This document shows, one piece after another, positions 21,745 to 33,289 of a stretch of DNA of 64,000 bases. The notes beneath the pieces are model-generated. The model was not told where the DNA came from. It saw nothing but the letters and a program-made list of their open reading frames with translations, and did not search any database. Positions within the stretch are counted from its first letter, which is position 1. Every line of letters begins with the position of its first letter. Location: positions 1,241,627,523-1,241,691,522 of the forward strand of contig CM066033.1 in NCBI GenBank assembly GCA_033557465.1, written 5' to 3'. Both the position numbers and the translations under genes were made by a program. Source of the stretch: Ichthyophis bannanicus. Its lineage: Eukaryota > Chordata > Amphibia > Gymnophiona > Ichthyophiidae.

Positions 21745-23177
21745 TTTGCTCAACAGGCAGAGCAGGGAATGATTTCCTCCATTTTTGCTTTTTATTGCAA
21801 AGATCAAACTAAAAAAAAAAAAGAATCTTTATAACTTTTGAAGGAATAGGATTTGAGGAGCAGGGGGGGAAAGCCATTCAAAACTCAATTCAAAACAGAC
21901 AGATTTAAGAATGGCCAACGTTTAGAAGAAAACAACAGCTTCTGGGGTGAGAATGTGACTACCACAAGATGGTAAGAATGAGGAAACTGTATCTGTTAAT
22001 TACCCTTGAATGCTCCTGTTAATCATAATTTCATCCCTGTGCAAATGTAATTGTTTAACAGACGTATCTATTATTTTATCTGGATATTTATAACCTGCAC
22101 TAAAGGAATATTAAAATTGTTCCATAATATCACTGCAAATACAAATATGTCTGTCAGTATGTAAGATCCAAGCCATGAGTACCATTTACATGTATCCTTG
22201 TATTGTGTACAACCATATCAAGAACCACTAGCCTGTTTTAGACTGTAGACTGCTACAAGTAAAGCAAATCATAAAAGTGCATATATTGATTTCCTTTCAG
22301 ACAGGAAAAAGTCTCGGGAGACTCAATGTTCTTGTATTGCAATGGCCCACAATTCTTCCACATGGTGACTGATCTTGTCCCATCCAATGCCCAGCACTAA
22401 TCATAGCTCCTGCAAAGATTCAAATCCATGGGGCTGCAAATAATTGAATACAAAGCTGCCAAGTTACCCAGATCCAGGAGGGAGTCCTGGATTTCTGACA
22501 ACCCTATTCTGATGCATTATGGGATCTTCAGTATTGATTTCAATGAGTAGAATTGGGAACTACAAATACCATACTGCTTTGAGGTGTAAGTTCAAAACCA
22601 GGATTGATCAAAAAGTCTCCCTCATGGAAATGGATAGCTTGGTAGCTCTGTGAACATTTCTAGTCCGCTATACTCAAATTCTGAAAGTTTTATTTCTTGG
22701 GAGATGTTTAAAAAAAACCCTATGTATATTAGCACATTTATTTTCAAGAAAAATATTGGTATTTTTCAAATTCCCTGAAAACTTATATAACCTATGTCTT
22801 GGCAACAATGGAGAAACAGTAAAGAAGAAATGTAGTTATAAACTCAAACTTTACAATAAATACATTTGTGTTACAGTAGATTGGTTTCTAAAATAAAGGG
22901 ATATAGTTACTAAAGTGCACTAGGGTGTTGCAAGTATCACACTTTGGGGGCCCCAGCATATACCGCACTGATTTGGATCCTAACATGCGCCAGCAAGATT
23001 GACGGCAAATTCATGCTGTCAATGCGCATGCAAACCATGATATGCACTCTGCTCCTACCCCGCCTGTTTCCCTTCCTGTTGCGATCTGTGCAGATAGTGT
23101 GGAATTAACCTTGTGCTGTTTAATGTGAGTGTGGTTATTGTGGACCATTAGCACGTTCCTAAGTCTCATACTTCTAA
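21745..23177. other. Last intron, mostly unremarkable
   Basis: No coding sequence. From about 22907 to 23165 there is MITE-like sequence (ACTAAAGTGCACTAGGGTG start, TTTAATGTGAG and GCACGTTCC near the end). The remainder shows nothing I can name. Confidence 0.4.
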
Positions 23178-24329
23178 GAGGTATGTTTACTAAACCGTCT
23201 TAATGTAGCAGCGACGACATTATCGCATGATATGTAATGTTATCGCGCGATAACTCAACATTATCGCGCGATAACGTCTCCGGTGGTGTAAAGGCACACA
23301 GAGGGCGGAGAGAAGGGGGTCAATGGGTGGGGGATGGGCGGGAAGAGGTGCCTGCTACACTAACGCCGGCATCTGAAGACTAGAAAATTAGTGCCAGTGA
23401 AAACCTGGCATTAGAGGCACATTTGCAGGAGAGAGAAACCATTTCAGTCAGCAATATAGAGCAAAGGAATGGAGACCCAGAAAAGTGATAGTAGTGATAC
23501 ATGTGCAGCAACCAAAGATGCAAACACCATATAAAATGACCAGAACCATAAGTGAAATCCGAAACACCAAGCTGGCCAAGAGAAACAATATTGAAGAAGG
23601 GTACTCAACACCACCTATAAAGAATAAAAGGAGGATCGCAATTCAGGAAGGGTCGTCACATTCCCCCTACAAAGTGAATGTTCCAACACTGAAATAGTGT
23701 TGACGAGGGTGTTCTGTGGTGTCTATTGGGCAGCTTGCTTTTGTGGCAATCACATGTGCAGCAACAGCAGAGTGGCCACGTAGGAAAGGGCACTATGGTG
23801 ATGGTGGAAATGGGGTACAGGGGGCTGCAGGCGGCACATGCAGTGGGCCAGCTGGGGCTCAGTGCAGACTAGGCAGATGCCTAGGTGGCACAAAGGAATG
23901 CAGAAACTGAAAAGCAGCAAGACAGCAACTGACCAGGGTCCAACATGGCCACGAGTGTGTGTCCCACAGTGTCCCAGGGGACAGTACCCAACAGGTACCC
24001 TCAAGGGCACATAACATTGGCAGGCTGTGCCGGGGGGAAGTGCGGATGTCCATGTAGGCACGCCTACCCCAGATCCCACACCATAGGCAGCCGCCTAGCG
24101 GCACACTGGATGGCATAGGACTGCGCACCACCGGCATAAGGGCATGTCAGCATGGTGGTGGAGGGGTGCTGATGGTGGAGGGGGCAGTGGCAGCTGCCCA
24201 CAGCAGAGCAAGGCCAAGCTCTGTTTAGGTGGGTGGCGTGCAGTGCAACAGATAAGGTCTGTCTGAAGAACAGTCATGGGTTCCCCAGGGAACAGCCTGC
24301 CTCTGTGGTAACAGTTTGGTGCAGTACAC

Positions 24330-24400
24330 ACAGCCAGTGTGCTCAAAGGCAGAAGGTCATAGGTTCAAATCCCAGCTAAGGCTCCTGCAGACCATCTCCC
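24330..24400 (+). repeat. tRNA-like segment
   Basis: Contains an A-box-like AGTGTGCTCAAAGGC and a B-box-like GGTTCAAATCCC at tRNA-like spacing. It has no flanking cloverleaf complete enough for a functional tRNA, so it is a probable SINE head. Confidence 0.4.
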
Positions 24401-24452
24401 AATATTTTACCCTACAGAGCACATACTCCATAAACATGTCCACTTCCTAGAG

Positions 24453-24645
24453 CAGAGGTTCCGAACTCCAGTCCTGGAGGGGCAAACACCATTCAGATTG
24501 TCAGGATATCCCTAATAAATATGCATGAGATACATTTACATGCACTGCCCCCATTGTATGCAAATGTATCCATGCATATTCATTAGGGACAGCCAGGAAA
24601 CCGGAATCGTGTTTGGCCCACCAGGACCAGAGTCTGGAACCTCTG
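24453..24645. repeat. Fold-back element with about 90 bp arms
   Basis: CAGAGGTTCCGAACTCCAGT at the left pairs with ACTCTGGAACCTCTG-type sequence at the right. Internal words pair too: GGATATCCCTAATAAATATG with CATATTCATTAGGGACAGCC. The arms are about 85-90 bp, diverged, with a short loop near 24541-24555. A small non-autonomous element nested in the 4.7 kb element. Confidence 0.7.
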
Positions 24646-25070
24646 CCCCAGAGCATCAGCCAACAGAGGCACAAACACCCACACCCACGGCCTCCACTAT
24701 CCAAAGCCTCATGGAGAGCAGACTGTTGGGCCCTGCGTGGAGCAGCAGCTACCACTACTTGCACCTGTATACCTTAGCAATGCCGTCATAGACATGGAAA
24801 CACATTCCATATATATATCAAAAAGTTGCCATGCTTAATGTCAGATGACATATCCAAAGTTAAACCAATTTGTTAAAAGAGATTCATCATAGCAACCTTT
24901 CTGATATATGTGGAGTGTGCTTCAAGATATGTTTACGACAGTGGTTACCACCCCGGAGAGTGACCCTAACAATATTGCGTTCCTTCGCACTGCCTGCACT
25001 GTGCCCAGGACTGGTGTGGTGGCCAGGGCTGGCAACCACCTCTATCTTTGCATAATGCAGAAATAGGTGT

Positions 25071-25363
25071 GGGAGTGTGTATTGGGTCAAGGTACTTCAG
25101 GCCGGAAGGTCGGGGGTTCAAATCCCACTAGAGGACAGCAACCTTGGGCCGGAAGGACTGGGGTTTCTAGTCCCACAGGTGCTCCTTGTGGTCTTGGGCA
25201 AGCCACTTAACCCTCCATAGCCCATGTTCCCTGTAAAATAGTTATCTCCAAGTTATAATGCCCTGTTCAATGTAATTTCAGTTTGTTCAATGTAAACCGC
25301 ACTGATGCAGAATAGCGCGGTATATAAGAGAATGTAAATAAAATAAAATAATAATAAAAATAA
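25071..25363 (+). mobile_element. tRNA-headed SINE with L2-type tail
   Basis: The head has GGGTCAAGGTACTTCAGG and the B box GGGGTTCAAATCCCACTAG. The body includes TGGTCTTGGGCAAGCCACTT. The tail AAACCGCACTGATGCAGAAT then AGCGCGGTATATAAGAGAATG is the same as the 3' end of the L2-type LINE at 43026. Two more full copies lie at 36521-36811 and 59865-60160. Ends in AAT-rich repeats. Confidence 0.8.
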
Positions 25364-26639
25364 TATATCTATCCAGTGTTTTGTGGCTGCGTACATGTTA
25401 CTGAGCCCACAATGTTTGCACAGTTTCCAGCGTTAGCCTGCAATGTGCATAAGAGGGGCAAGGTATTGTGGGTATGTCCCGGACAGGGTGGTCTGGGCAG
25501 GATGCATCGGCACAGGGCATAGGGCAATGGCTGGGATATTGTAGTGCGTGACCACCACCTGCAAGGACAATGTGGCCACAGCATGCCATGCTGGGAGGTC
25601 ACTCTCACTCTGACTGAGCAGTGACCATGGCATGTCTAGGTTCCCACATAGTGCTATACAGTGTTTTTGTCAAGTGATATTTGTGGGTTCCTGTTTCTCG
25701 GGCCCAATCACTGACATACCTGCTTGGTGTTTGTGCCAAATCCCACGTTTGGGTGCACATTGTTCCTCTAGGAACATGCACTATGTATTTGCTAGCAGAC
25801 TGTCTGCAGTTAGCATGTGTATGGCCGCAACACCTTGCAGGGTGCAGCAGGTGCACACTGACTACCCTCTGCTGGTGAATGTCAGATCATAGTGGGGGGC
25901 AGCTCAGCTGACCAGGCACACTACCTGTCTGCCAGTGGCCCTATCCCAACTACAGATCTGCATCAACTGTCTGTTTGCCAGCAGGACTGGGGTTGCTGGT
26001 CCCACAGTCCATCATCATGTACCTCTACTGCCCCCATTGCAAATGGTGAGGGTGTGGGTCTGTTGGGGGCAGATCATGTCCCCCACCCTGACCCAAAGGG
26101 GGGCGGTTTGCTACATCCATCATCGTCATGTGTGACATGATACACCCCTGCTCCTGAAACATGTGACCATGGCAAGCACACTGGATATGCACTATGTTGG
26201 GTCACAATGGTCCACAAGGACCAGACATGACTAGCAAATACAAATAGACACAGAAAACTCCTAAGGGTGTCTGCAATGAATACCTGTCACACACTGGCAC
26301 TGACAGAGACCTGCAGCAAAGACTACCTCACCCAACTCGGGTATTGCGGACCTGGTGCTGGCCACCCCACCTCACCCTCAGGGTGAGCACGGAACACACA
26401 CAATGGCATGGCCTGTAGGTACGCTGTGCCAGTAACACGCACAGTCATTCCCCCCTACCAAGCTGACGTGCTGTAGAGGTGCATACCCCATCTGGTGAGC
26501 AGATGTAGATTGCAGTTCTGCATGTGAATTGCATTATGGGTACTGTTGGTTCTATCCTATCCTGGTAAAAACAGCAGACAGTTTGTTTGGTGACTTGCAC
26601 TCTTTCTGTAGCCAGCCATTGGTATGATAAATCCCATAT

Positions 26640-26710
26640 TGGTGTAGCACAATGGTTACTACAATGACCCCAGTGGCAGAGATCATGGATTCAATTCCTC
26701 TCTGTTCCCC
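26640..26710 (+). repeat. tRNA-like segment
   Basis: GGTGTAGCACAATGGTTAC resembles an A-box region and GGATTCAATTCC a B-box. Not a convincing intact tRNA. It lies within the 4.7 kb element. Confidence 0.4.
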
Positions 26711-27589
26711 TTTTTTTATGCCTATCCTACACAACTACATTCCATTCCTGTAACAGTCATATCTGTGCAGATCTGTGCTGCTGGCACATTATACCCTCAT
26801 CACAGTTGCCAACCATCCTTCTGTCCGTCTATGTGTGTGTGTGCCAGCTGTGTGGCGACCTGCCCTACTGTGCAGGCTGCTACCTCATGTCCTGCAGTGG
26901 TACACATTTCTGCATTGCGTCTCTTTATGCTTGCCTCTCCTGTGTCTGCTCTGCATGGCACTACCACTCCTTTGTCCCCCTGTCATTGCACTTATCCTGC
27001 CACCTCTACCTCCTCCGGTGGACAGGTATTCGCATCCTCTGCCACACACTGTCATTGTTGCACTTTACAGCACCATCACCCTGTGCATCGGTACAGCTGC
27101 CCCTGATATGTTTGTCCACTTTACCAGCTTCCACATGGGCTGCACGCAGATTTGGCAGGTCCATCAGCTCCGACATCTACTTCCTTCCATCACTTGTTCA
27201 TTGCCTTTCCTTGGTGCTCTGTGCAGTGTTAGGGTTACATCTGTGTTTGGCCCATACAGTTCATGCTTGTGACCTTGGGGCACCTTACTGCTCTTGGGCA
27301 CCATAGCTTGTGTCACCTTAGCCTCCTTGGGGCATCTTTAGCGGCACCTTAGGTTCGGCCAGCTTATGGGGCACCTTATATGCTGCCTTGGAGGGTGCCA
27401 ACCTTTCGTGCTGCCCTCTGGGGCACATTATGACCCACATTGCATGACGTGGTGCTTTATGATGTGCATTATGGTGTGCCCTTAAAGGTGCATTAGGTTG
27501 CGAAACTGGGGTGAGGCTTCTTTTGGCTGACAGTACAGATTGTTGGGATGTGTCTGACTGTTACAAGCAGCAAAAGGAACTGCCACAGA

Positions 27590-27665
27590 CAGCTTTTCTA
27601 ACTGAGCCCACTGAGGGATTGAACTCATGACCACTGTATCAGCAGCCACTGTCTTCACCAGTGTG
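27590..27665 (-). repeat. tRNA-like segment, reverse strand
   Basis: On the minus strand GGCATAGCACACTGGTGAAG followed by GAGTTCAATCCC gives A- and B-box-like words. Together with 24330 and 26640 it is one of several such segments in this element. Confidence 0.4.
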
Positions 27666-27897
27666 CTATGCCTCTCTTGCTTTGATCATAGGTCACCGTG
27701 CGAAGTTAAGGTTAACACGCGATAACGTGCCATGGCTCCCTCTATCATGCGATAACGGACAAGGCTCCCTCTATCGCACGAAAACCAGCCATTGCTACCT
27801 TAACGCCGGAACGCCCACTACCTTATATGGCATTCGTCACGTTAACATTGCAACTAGTGCTGGTAACATTAAGACAGTTTAGTAAACATACCCCTAA

Positions 27898-28539
27898 GTA
27901 TTGATTCCCTCCAGGAATTATTTTTTATAGCAAAATCTGTAACTGGTTTAAAAAATACATGTCCCCAGGAAAAAAAGTGTAAAAATCTATACTCTTTGGG
28001 GATTATTTTAGAAACCTTATTCGTGATTTACATATGTAAATACAACCACTTACATCCATGTGTAAAAGGCCATTTTAAAAAGGGCCCAATTTACATATGG
28101 ATGTCTTCATCATGTTTGTTTTGCATGTGGAGTAGCCGGTGTGGCACCACAATCTATACATGTATCCTCAATTTCATGTAGGGGATGCACGTGCACGACT
28201 AAAATTATCCACATCCAGATTTACATCTGCTCCCTGACTTGAATAGGGAAAAAAGTTCTCTTTCTGCCCTTCTCTTTTCAGGAGGGATTAAGGAATATAT
28301 CCCCCTTCATCCCCAGTATTTACATCCTTCTCTTAATTGCAATGAGGGAAAGATAGAGGCCTCTGTAGTGAATTAGTAGCATCTATCCATCTAGATGTGC
28401 AAAATGGCAGATACTCATGCAAGTGCTGACATGTACACGTGCTAGTGGTAACGTGTAAGTTGCTTGGTTTCTGCTGTCGATTTTTCCTATATGTGTCTTT
28501 CTAGAATGGGTCCTACCACTGCAGGTGGATGCCCATCCC
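27898..28539. other. Intron, low-complexity repeat debris
   Basis: Contains repeated TTTACATATG/CACATCC words reminiscent of 34100-34500 and 49420-49660. No coding features. Confidence 0.35.
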
Positions 28540-29025
28540 CATGTGTTTCTCTGCTTCCTCCTGGTTCATCTCCATTGACTGCCGGTATGACAGCGAGGAT
28601 TGTTCAAACTGTTCGTAACCATGTTTCAGGTCCTATATGACTCTTGCCTGGGATACTTGTGGGCCCTCCTATTTTGGAATGATCCTTCCTGATCTTTGAG
28701 GTCTTCCCAGGAATGGCTGAAAGATGTGCCAGGGTTGGAGGAAGTACACAAAATGTCTAGTCGCGAAAGGGCCTTTAGGGTGGTGGCGAGTGAGCAGTGG
28801 AATGTTCTGCTGCTATAGTTCCACACCCAGACAAATTTGCTGGCCTTTCAGAAGGCTTTGAAAATATGGTTGCTTTCACGGGCTGAGGCACGCTGATGTG
28901 GCATTGGGAAGTAGAGGGGATTTTGTGTAGTTGATTACCTTGTATGTGACAACTTTTTGTACACCCTTTTGAATGACATACTGTCAGAAAGGTGGTATAA
29001 ACGTTTGTAAATAAATAAGTAAAAC
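28540..29025 (+). mobile_element. L2-like LINE 3' fragment
   Basis: Plus-strand remnant starting around the LHWLPV block of an RT C-terminus (TCCATTGACTGCCGG). It includes GCGAAAGGGCCTTTAGGGTG and ends with GAAAGGTGGTATAAACG then TTTGTAAATAAATAAG. Frames are broken. Confidence 0.55.
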
Positions 29026-29234
29026 ACATGTCCATGGTGAGGGTTAGAGAGGTGTCAATTTTACATTGGATTACATGTTCCCACCCTTTCCTCTAAAGAT
29101 AGATTTAGAGACATTTTTACTTGGAGGTCACTGCCACCACATTAATAGTCTTTTTAAAATGTGTCTTTTTATTGAACTAGAATTTGAAGATCTATATAAA
29201 ATGTATGCAAAATATTAATACATTGACAACCTAC

Positions 29235-29405
29235 CTGGGTATCCTTGGCCGTTGTATGGAATGCTTCCACACATGGATGAATCACAATAACCAGGTGGAC
29301 CAGGAGGACCCCTAATACCAGGGCTCCCAGGGCGACCAGGTGATCCAGGAGACCCCATTGGACCTGTAGAACCTGGCGGGCCAGTTCTAGATTCACCTGG
29401 CGGTC
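29235..29405 (-). CDS. COL12A1: Collagen XII exon: end of COL1 and two-cysteine junction
   Basis: 171 bp, acceptor AG at 29407-29406, donor GTAGGT at 29234-29229, phase 1 at both ends. It encodes (G)[11 protein letters not shown], where RT interrupts the Gly-X-Y register (a FACIT COL1 imperfection), then a run of Gly-X-Y triplets. It ends with [21 protein letters not shown]. The C-x4-C pair right after the helix is the conserved COL1/NC1 junction that links the three chains by disulphides. The next residue depends on which NC1 exon follows: 21363 gives GSG, 20272 gives EPYEPES. Reading through the donor would add only RLSMY before a stop. Confidence 0.95.
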
Positions 29406-29419
29406 CTAATTAATAATTA

Positions 29420-30720
29420 AAAAGCAAAGAGGATTGATGAACTTTTAATAATTGTAGGATCTCTTCCGGTATAACAACTGGTGCATCTACTGTCTAGACA
29501 ATATTTCAGAATATGTTAAGCACATGTTTCCATTGAATTGCTATACATATTGTCAATGAAAATACCAAAGTGAATCAAATGAATGATTTTGTTTCTTCAG
29601 TCATGTCTCATCAAGTGCTATTCTAGATGTTAGGGTGTTTTTTCAGGGAAATTGATCTGGCAATATTTGTACCAGGCTACTGACATCCATGAATCCTTTA
29701 ATTTGTTTCCATTCCTTATAAGATAAGAGATTCTCAAGGGAAACTAGTGCATTAGACAAGCATACTGGATCAAAATTATAACACAGGAATCCATAATTTT
29801 GCTAGCCTGAAGCCCCAGGACAGATGAGGTAATGTTTTTCTTGGCATGAGTTATACTATGGTTAAAAGAAATGTAATTCCTTAACCAACTGGCGCTAAAG
29901 TTTGTTGCAGGCTTCTTGCAGACCTCATAATGAAAAAATCATGTTTCAACTAGTAAATTAAAGACAGAAATAACTAATCATCTATATTTTGCTGCCAAAA
30001 CATCAATGAACACTGAACAAAATGCACATGATAAGAAAAATACAACAAAGGACGTATTATATTTTCTGTCTGAAAATGAAATTTCTAGCATTCTAGCCAT
30101 GAGACCTATCAGGCACTGTTGCTAATAATCAAAATCCACTCATCAAAGAAGGGAATTCAAAGGATTACTACTTGAAACATTTTTAAATTAGCATTTTCCT
30201 AGAGCAATAACCCACAATATAACAAGATATACCAAAACAGTTGCCCCATTTGTTTTTTTTACATAGAGCATCTGACTGAAGTTGTGGACAGTTGTTTGGT
30301 AGTGGAGTCCACCACAATGGGAACTACTGCTTAAGCAAACAACCACAATCGTTGGGGAGATGTTGACAACATAGAGCGAGCCATATGATTTAAATGTTAT
30401 TTCTATATTGATTTACTATTTTCACTTGATTTCATGCTGTTAATACTGTGAAGCCAAAATCTCCAAAGTACTTTCTGTTTTTTTCAAGATAGCCTTAAGC
30501 AGAGTCTTGCTGGCAGATTTGTTACGCCATTTCACAACTGTCCGTTAAAGACAATCTATAAGTTTGATATGGGTGTTATCACGCCATACTAGAATCAGTT
30601 TGCATTTGAACAATGAGAAAATGGGACACCTCATGTCACTGGGGTATATTTATATACATTTTAACGAGCTGTGGCTTACCATATCTTTCAGCTATAGAGC
30701 TGCTGTGTTAAAATGGCCTG
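29420..30720. other. COL12A1 intron, nothing recognised
   Basis: AT-rich, with no ORF or transposon that I can identify. Confidence 0.45.
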
Positions 30721-30724
30721 TGAA

Positions 30725-30960
30725 CATTTATGTATTTATTTATATAAAGTTGTTTATATACTGCCTTTCTACTATTCAAGGAGGTTTACATAGAACCAAC
30801 AATGTAACAGTGCATGAACGACTGTTTTACAGAGAAATAGAACATTCCGAATATACAACTAGTGTAACATTCAAAGAGTTATGATCAACAAATGGCAATA
30901 ACAACTATAAACAGAGGGGGAGCAATACTGAGGAATAAAGCAAATTATGGATCATAAAGT
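30725..30960 (-). mobile_element. L2-type LINE or SINE tail
   Basis: Starts with TATGTATTTATTTATATAAAG then ATACTGCCTTTCTACTATTC and AAGGAGGTTTACATAG. Reversed, this is a GTAAACC...GGCAGTATATAAA...(AATA)n tail, the same architecture as 43026-43090 and 15309-15515. Confidence 0.5.
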
Positions 30961-31019
30961 ATGCGTAATCTGGGGGTATGAATAGAGCTTCTGGAACTTG
31001 TAGAAGGTAATGTATGATA

Positions 31020-31679
31020 CATGATCGCAGCCATTTTGGGGAGCTGCTATAAGGGAGCAGGAGAGGAGAGGACTGCTCCTGCCCCTTGTGGCTACTAGAC
31101 CATCATGAAGTATGGTAAGGGCTTGTGGGGGCTGGGGTTAGTCTGAAATTTGAGTCGGGAAGGGGAGGGAAGGGTTAGGGGGCCCAAATGACTAGCTGGG
31201 CATTTAACATGATAAGGAGGTGCACCAATTCCCTCTTCCCTGGACAGTTCCCAATGGGGATTGGGCACTGTCTGGGGGCATCAGTGCTGAAGGTGGGGAA
31301 GGCCATCATATTTATAATGTCAGTGCCATGGATCTATACATCCATGGAACCAATAATGCTGACTAGTCAGGGGGAGCCCGATCTGAACTTAGGGGTGATC
31401 AACTCCTGTCTTTGCAGCTTCCAGTGCTTGACATGTCATTATCTGCAGCTGTGATAGGGACAATTTTGTTAGCCATTGTGCAGAAAGTTTTTGTGTGATG
31501 GCTGCAAAATATCGGCCTGCATATTCCGCACTTCAAACTCACCACCTCCCGACTACAAAGTGTAAAACACAGATTAAACTGAAAAGTGGCTGCGATATCT
31601 GATTTCACCCGTTAGCCCCTCCCACTGCCATATTAGCCCTGTGGTAGCAACTAACGCCTTTTAGTTAAACATGCCCCCA
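31020..31679. mobile_element. MITE-like element, right end clear
   Basis: The right end GCCTTTTAGTTAAACATGCCCCC fits the family whose members end TTTAGTAAACATGCCCC. The left part (GATCGCAGCCATTTTGGGG) has no matching terminus, so the extent is uncertain and two elements may be merged. Confidence 0.35.
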
Positions 31680-32033
31680 GATCTTACAGTGATTGATAAC
31701 GTGTGTATGCCATGTTTCTTTGCCTAACAGCACATCAGAGTTTTCTTACTCCCTTGGATGAGTGGAGATCAGAAAGGGTCATCAGAACCTCTATTTGATC
31801 ATGCAAGGGGATAGGAAAGGTAACCTAAGACCATAGGGAGATTTCATTGTCACTAGCAAAGGTAGGCTTTGGACACTGAGAGCTCTTCTTTGCTTACTCA
31901 GGGAGGGTCAATCATTTCAGCAGGGACATATGCCTACTGACAGGCTGACAGTTTGCATTTCCTGGCCAAATAATACAAAGTCTCCCAGGACCAATATGGC
32001 TATTAGAAATATGCAGTCAAAGTGAAGACATAC

Positions 32034-32111
32034 CTGGTGGCCCACTCAAACCTCTTGGACCTTGTGATCCAACACCGGAGTTGCCTCTCTCTCCCTTCTC
32101 TCCTGGTAATC
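32034..32111 (-). CDS. COL12A1: Collagen XII exon, COL1 domain
   Basis: 78 bp, acceptor TTTTTACCAG ending at 32112, donor GTATGT from 32033, phase 1 at both ends. Product (G)LPGEKGERGNSGVGSQGPRG then LSGPP(G). After GNS the register drops one residue (G-V, then G-S-Q), a conserved kind of imperfection in FACIT COL1 helices that gives local flexibility. Two basic/acidic triplets (EKG, ERG) add charge pairs. It joins the 35697 exon upstream and the 29405 exon downstream without loss of frame. Confidence 0.95.
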
Positions 32112-32521
32112 CTGGTAAAAACAATTGTGGACAAAAAATGTAAAAGGCTACAAGGGAACTATTTCATTTCATTTCATTTTATTATCAATGAGTTGACCAG
32201 TTGGAATTATATTTATGTTATATTTTTTATTATTTAGTTTGTACTGTGAACCACAGAGATCTTATAGGATCCTTGGTTATATAAGGTTTAAATAAATATA
32301 TATTCAGTTGTGCAAGCAAAAAGCCTATGTGTAATGGAAAAGACTTACATAAATGTAGCGCTTGTTTGAATAGAAGGTTAGGAGTGTAGCATTACACAAA
32401 GATGGAGAACTAAACTGATTCCATTACTTACAACTTGCTGTATCTAATGCCTCTGTGCTCAGACCTAGAACTTGTTTTCTGAAGCAAGCATACTGAAATA
32501 TTAGCAATTATACTACAGCAT

Positions 32522-32640
32522 ATTTCATGGTGGTTAGAACAGTAGACTGTGAACCAGGAAAGCCAGAATTCAAATCCTGCTTTTCCCACTGATGTGCCTT
32601 GTGATTTTGGGGAACATGGGGGAGAGCGTGCCTGTACTAT
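32522..32640 (+). repeat. tRNA-SINE fragment
   Basis: GGTGGTTAGAACAGTAGACT (A-box zone) and AGAATTCAAATCCTGC (B-box zone), then TGATTTTGGGGAACATGG. Similar in layout to the SINE heads elsewhere in the window. Confidence 0.45.
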
Positions 32641-33029
32641 CACTCAATTATAAAAATACTCCCCTATCTGCAAAGCAGGTGAGTACATTTTATCCCAACA
32701 CTTTGTACTAATATTCAAAGTAAAAATACATGTGTACTTTCACTTTCAAATTTTCCTAAGAAAATGTACCCACATACGTGGACTTTTTTTTCTGCAGACA
32801 CTTTACAAATGATAAAAAAATCATACATACTTTTGAAAATACAAAAGTCAACGTTTGTTCAGGTCTGATGCAAGGGCCTGAGATACTGTACGTGAACCAT
32901 CAGCCTTGTGCTCCTCATCAATTAACTGTCAGGCCCCTAGTTACCCTCCCTCAGATGCTGTTAATTAAACTTAGCAATTCTGATCACCTCAACATCGCCT
33001 TTTCCACTGGACATCATACCTCTAATTAT

Positions 33030-33284
33030 GACACTTTAATAAGAGCAGTTTTCAAAAGCGATGTCTGCAAAGAGTGCAATTACTGCACACTGTTGATGCT
33101 TGAGGAAACTGCATGTTGCAGACATGCTCATGCTCCGCTCAAAGCCCGCCCTCTCACGCGGTTAACGTGCGGTCTGCCGATAGCGCAGAAAATCACTGCG
33201 CTATCTGCATTTGCCCCATGTTAGCTGTTAATGTAGTCTGCTTGGCAAACACAGTAATAGCTAAGGTGGCTTAGTAAACCGACC
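33030..33284. mobile_element. MITE
   Basis: Left TGACACTTTAATAAGAGCAG and right GGCTTAGTAAACCGACCTCC flank about 255 bp with GCGCTATCTGC-type words also seen in the MITE at 5840-6150. The ends are degenerate. Confidence 0.4.
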
Positions 33285-33289
33285 TCCAA

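Larger units (their letters stand above)
23178..27894. mobile_element. 4.7 kb terminal-inverted-repeat DNA element
   Basis: The left end, GAGGTATGTTTACTAAACC then GTCTTAATGT, is the inverted counterpart of the right end, ACATTAAGACAG then TTTAGTAAACATACCCC, with two mismatches in about 29 bp. TAA flanks both ends (23175-23177 and 27895-27897), the 3 bp target duplication type of PIF/Harbinger elements. Both sub-terminal zones hold repeated GCGATAAC/GTTATCGC words (near 23222-23275 and 27718-27775), as expected of transposase-binding sites. The interior is GC-rich, with no frame that I can match to a transposase or MYB-like protein, so it looks non-autonomous or decayed. It hosts a fold-back element (24453-24645), a SINE (25071-25363) and other tRNA-like segments. 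Confidence 0.6.

Noticed and set aside
25071..25140. Possible functional tRNA gene
   Set aside because: Boxes A and B are present, but the sequence is the head of a SINE with two other full copies in the window and no paired acceptor stem was seen.
26765..27306. Three overlapping long plus-strand frames
   Set aside because: Three frames are open over the same bases with Cys/Leu/His-rich text and no domain. This is an effect of base composition inside the 4.7 kb element.
29217..29235. Read-through of the 29235 donor as a third collagen C-terminus
   Set aside because: It would add only RLSMY before a stop and matches no known form. The donor GTAGGT is good, and both spliced alternatives are better.
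29169..29396. 75-residue minus frame over the collagen exon
   Set aside because: Wrong frame. The correct frame gives uninterrupted Gly-X-Y triplets and the C-x4-C junction.
32022..32237. Plus-strand frame of 71 residues
   Set aside because: It is antisense to the collagen exon at 32034-32111 and has no independent support.
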